From positions 9,873,501-9,937,500 of the forward strand of contig NC_052619.1 in the NCBI RefSeq assembly GCF_016545825.1: a stretch of 64,000 bases of DNA, written 5' to 3'. The notes under the pieces are model-generated. The model was given only the letters and a program-made list of their open reading frames with translations. It had not been told where the DNA came from and searched no databases. The translations under genes and the position numbers were made by a program. Positions 60,856 through 64,000 of the stretch are shown in pieces. This DNA is from Eucalyptus grandis. Taxonomy: Eukaryota; Streptophyta; Magnoliopsida; Myrtales; Myrtaceae. Position 1 is the first letter of the stretch. Each line of letters opens with the position of its first letter.

Positions 60856-62672
60856 TCATTTGAAGAAGCCACCTCTGGTGGATGAGTTGCGATTGATGGA
60901 CGAAAGTACAGAGACGATGACCATGCAGACCAACCCTAGGGCCAATAATCCGGCAGAGATGATTCCCCAGTTCAGGAATTTGATCGACTTCGACTTGTCA
61001 TCTTCACTAAGCGGGATGTGAAACTCGATGAGGTCGTCGTCAATGTACCTCTTTAACTCGAAGCTGATGGCAAACCCTGCGCCGACCCCCGTGGCCAAGA
61101 TCAAGCTTATAAGCTGCACAGACGTCGACAACGAGGTAAATAAAACTGGAGTAGTGATCGAGATAATGGCGTGAATTAGCTCACTGCGCTTTGGAGAATA
61201 TATATAATAAAACGTGTTAACATATCGATTTAATAAGTGGCATCTAAGTGAATCAAGAAGTTACCTTATCACCGTAGAAATCGAATTCGGGCAAGCACCC
61301 ATTGCGAATCATCCTCTTCTTGGTGCAGGCATAGTATATTGCAAAGGGAAGCTGCACTAATATATAAGCTGCTCCGATCACCGCCGTTGCTAGCACATAC
61401 CTAAACATTGTTTTCACTCCATTATTTAGCTCTCATGATCAAAATCGAACACAACTATAGCATGAGTTAAATGAGGGGAAAATTGTTAAAAAAGTTATAA
61501 ACCTATCGCACTTTTGTCAATTCAGTCATAAACCTTTTTATTTCTTGCTAATTGAGTTCATTCGGCTAATTTTGGTTGGAAAGTAGTGAGGCGGATGCCA
61601 ATGATGCCACGCAGGACCGTCAACACTAATGTAGATAATTTTAATATTTTTTAATATTTTTTCTTTATTTTCTTTTTGGCTTTCTTCTTTTCCATTTCCA
61701 ATGGTGGCTGACTAGCCTCGCCCACCACAAGCGAGGCTCGGCTGGGAGAGGGCAAGCCTCGGCGAGAGGAGCCCTTGACCAAGCCAGATTTGCCGAGGCT
61801 AACCTTTACCTAGGCTAGGGCGGCCTCGTTGAGCATCGATGGGGCGACGGCGATGGCGATGCCAGGCGAGGCCACCCTGACTTGGGCAAGGGACGGCTCC
61901 CCTTGCGGGGGCTCCCCCTCACTTAGTCGGGCCTCACCTATGGTGGGAGAGGCTAGTCGGGCAGCTATCACTTATGGCCGGTGGCCTGCCACCATAAAAG
62001 GAAAAAAAAGAAAGCCAAAAAGAATAAAAATAAAATAATAAAAAGAAAAAAATAAGAACTCAAAAATATTAAAATATTATTAAAAATTGTCAACATCAAC
62101 ATTGACGGTCTTACATGATACCGCCGGCATCCATGTTAGTATTTTCTGGCCAAAATTGGCTAGATGGACTCAATTGGAAATAAATAAATAAAAGTTTATG
62201 ACTAATTTGATAAAATTAAAAGTTTTATGATTGAATTAGCAAAAGTACAATAGGCTTAGAGCTTTTTGGACAATTTTCCCTTTAAATGAGATCGGCCATT
62301 AGAACAAGTTTCAAAATATAGAGTAGTGTTTGCATGGTTGAAAATTATCTTTTGTTTCATTTGTCTAGTGGAAATTTCGTAAGTTATCTGCTCTCAACCA
62401 TTTCCAACCGAGAAAGAGTCATGCACATCACCGTACATACCATCGTGAACATCTCTACGGACAATGCCGGATGCAGGGAGCCGAGATTACGAGATGATAA
62501 TCAGTAACCTTAAAATTACTTACCTGTAAGCGATGACATCCTTGAAGGTCGTCTCGACGCCACCGCTGTCTGTGAAGTGGTTGGGGGCCATCAGAGCCAC
62601 GGAACCGGCCAAGGCGAGCAAGCCGAAGATCCTAAACACGAGCATCGAAGTAACTACTCCTTGGTTGGCCAT
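60856..62672 (-). CDS. CASP-like membrane protein, 4D group
   Basis: Three exons, joined as 62672-62524, 61400-61265 and 61113-60856, give 180 residues with GT-AG introns and consistent phases. Four hydrophobic helices lie at about 7-29, 50-73, 95-114 and 143-166, with N- and C-termini expected in the cytosol. Family marks are an Arg in helix 1 (R14), AYRYVLATAVIGAAY at the start of helix 2, the DFYGDK motif before helix 3 and an acidic residue at the end of helix 3 (E114). CASP and CASP-like proteins form plasma-membrane scaffolds. The Casparian-strip members guide lignin deposition, but the role of 4D types is not clear. Length is normal for the family. The start at 62672 gives the usual short N-terminus. 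Intron 1 carries a MITE. Confidence 0.92.
61114..61264 (-). other. intron 2 of the CASP-like gene
   Basis: This intron of 151 bases starts GTAACTTC and ends TGTGCAG, in phase 0, between K95 and L96. Confidence 0.85.
61401..62523 (-). other. intron 1 of the CASP-like gene
   Basis: This intron of 1123 bases starts GTAAGT and ends GTTTAG and splits the codon for R50. More than 800 of its bases belong to the MITE at 61476-62281. Confidence 0.85.
61476..62281. mobile_element. MULE-type MITE with GC-rich core in intron 1 of the CASP-like gene
   Basis: The ends GGGAAAATTGTTAAAAAAGT and, reversed, GGGAAAATTGTCCAAAAAGC are inverted copies, and the arms continue for about 200 bases. The flanks carry the perfect 9-base duplication TTAAATGAG (61467-61475 and 62282-62290). 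The core (about 61700-61990) is GC-rich with GCGAGGCTCGG and GCCTCGGCGAG motifs and is bracketed by TTTC-rich and AAAG-rich tracts. No transposase frame is present. Confidence 0.85.
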
Positions 62673-62762
62673 GATTCCACAACCTCCCTCTGATTCTCTC
62701 TCTTTCTCGGTCTTTCTGAGTCTGCTGCGATCGCACGGCGTTGTGACTTCTCGTGAGCGTGC

Positions 62763-62775
62763 CCTTTTTATAATC
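62763..62775 (-). promoter_or_regulatory. TATA box of the CASP-like gene
   Basis: On the minus strand ATTATAAAAAGGG lies about 95 bases upstream of the start ATG. With a start of transcription about 30 bases on, the leader would be some 60 bases and includes GAGAGAGAATCAGAGGGAGG. Confidence 0.6.
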
Positions 62776-62986
62776 AGAAGCTGCCCCTTTTAATCTCTCT
62801 TCTTGATTATGTCGAAATCATTTTTAGCTGCATTAGGGTTGTTCCTTTGCAGCCCCTGTCACTGGAGACGGCTGGCCGGACGAGAATGTGAATGTGCCCA
62901 AACAAAGTTTAAAACCAAAACATCTTTAATTTACGTTCATTGTTAACATTCTGCAACTAATTTAATCTTTTCAGATTTGACTATTT

Positions 62987-64000
62987 AAGATTTGACACCC
63001 AAGGATTATTGCAATTTTTTTAATCCATCTTAAGTATAATCGTAATTTTTGTCCAATGTTGCTCTGTGTATACTAGCAATAAGCCAGAATTAGCATGGTA
63101 ACACAAAACTGGTCTATCTTGTGTCTGGACAGATTAGTGCACATATGATCCTCTGGATTGAATCTTGAAAATTGCTTAGCATCAATCCGGACGACAGATT
63201 AGTGTAAATATCGATCGTCGGGATGTACTCATTATTGACATGCGCAATTCTGACATGCAAAGGATTTCGGACAGAACATTTTTCTTAAAAGAAATTTCAG
63301 GTGAAAAGGCTAATTTTCTAGTAACAAAAGCAAACTTGGTTATCATATGCATTTCTACAATTGAACAAGCCTTCTCCAAATATTAAACTAAACCCACTTC
63401 TTTTTGTGGAGGAAATAATCTAATGCGACTCAAACGGTAACAAAAGGACCAAAATTCAATATATATTGGGGGAATTACCCAAAAAAAGTCCTCAAATTAT
63501 TGCATTTATGCCAACTCAATTATAAATTTTTCAATTACCAATTGAGTCCTACCACGTTTTGCCAATTGAATCCATCTCACAAATCTTAACAAGAAATTAC
63601 TAACGTGAATGTTGGTAATGCCATGTAGAATGGCTGGCGTTTGGTAAGATTCAACACCCAAGGATTATTGCAATTTGTTTAATCCATCTTAAGTATAATC
63701 GTAATTTTTGTCCAATGTTGCTCTGTGTATACTAGCAATAAGCCAGAATTAGCATGGTGACACAAAACTGGCCTATCTTGTGTCTGGACAGATTAGTGCA
63801 AATATGATCCTCTGGATTGAATCTTGGAAATTGCTTAGCATCAACCGAACGACAGATTAGTGTAAATATCGATCGTCGGGATGTACTCATTATTGACATG
63901 CGCAATTCTGACATGCAAAGGATTTCGGACAGAACATTTTTCTCAAAAGAAATTTCAGGTGAAAAGGCTAATTTTCTGGTAACAAAAGCAAACTTGGTTA
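62987..64000. repeat. direct duplication, unit about 659 bp, second copy cut by the window end
   Basis: The sequence from 62987 to about 63342 recurs at 63646-64000 in the same direction with only a handful of changes and one single-base deletion. The copies begin AAGATTTGACACCCAAGG and AAGATTCAACACCCAAGG. The spacer holds half of a MITE (63470-63645). The full unit may be larger because the window ends within copy 2. Confidence 0.9.
63470..63645. mobile_element. partial MULE-like MITE arm
   Basis: GGGGGAATTACCCAAAAAAAG starts an arm like that of the element at 61476 (blocks CAACTCAATTATAAA, CAATTGAGTCC, GTGAATGTTGGTAATGCCA). The opposite arm is absent and the sequence runs into the second copy of the direct duplication. 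Confidence 0.5.

Noticed and set aside
60749..61021. Plus-strand frame of 90 codons over the last CASP-like exon
   Set aside because: It is antisense to a well-supported exon with family motifs.

Overview
The window looks like nuclear DNA of a flowering plant, almost certainly a woody eudicot. The evidence is genes with GT-AG introns, an IDD-type zinc-finger gene and a CASP-like gene (both plant families), and a dense nest of Tat/Ogre-type Ty3 retrotransposons, MITEs and microsatellites. I cannot name the species. The many GA/CT microsatellites and the element types would fit Myrtales, but this is only a suspicion.

Only two host genes can be supported, one near each end and both on the minus strand. 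The left gene (4563 down to 1819, three exons, 433 residues) encodes an INDETERMINATE DOMAIN C2H2 transcription factor of the IDD14/15/16 (SHOOT GRAVITROPISM 5) group. The right gene (62672 down to 60856, three exons, 180 residues) encodes a four-helix CASP-like membrane protein of the 4D group. Between about 5 and 18 kb I see no gene, only AT-rich DNA, microsatellites, a weak direct-repeat pair and one MITE.

From 18096 to 60561 the window is one stack of nested mobile elements. Element A is an old, plus-strand Tat/Ogre-like LTR element. It has GTCAT duplications at both ends, a decayed ORF1 and gag, no recognisable pol, and four different tandem arrays in its 3' region. Its 5' LTR was split by element B (18465-43024, minus strand, target duplication AGGAG). 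B is a nearly complete but dead Ogre-like element with ORF1, gag, protease, RT, RNase H, archaeal-type RNase H and integrase. The intact sister LTR of A at 58569-60561 shows the empty site. A related LTR sits alone in A's gag (46835-49573). B in turn carries at least five insertions: a PIF/Harbinger-like MITE in pol, an LTR fragment with an iMet-type primer site (D), a gag-protease-only Ty3 element (C), and a MULE-like and an unclassified element in its 3' LTR.

The order of events can be read directly: A first, then B and the solo LTR, then the small elements. Several small elements of different superfamilies share one plan: AT-rich inverted arms, a pyrimidine/purine tract, and a GC-rich core. 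One MULE-like MITE lies inside intron 1 of the CASP-like gene, and a tandem duplication of about 0.66 kb lies upstream of that gene.
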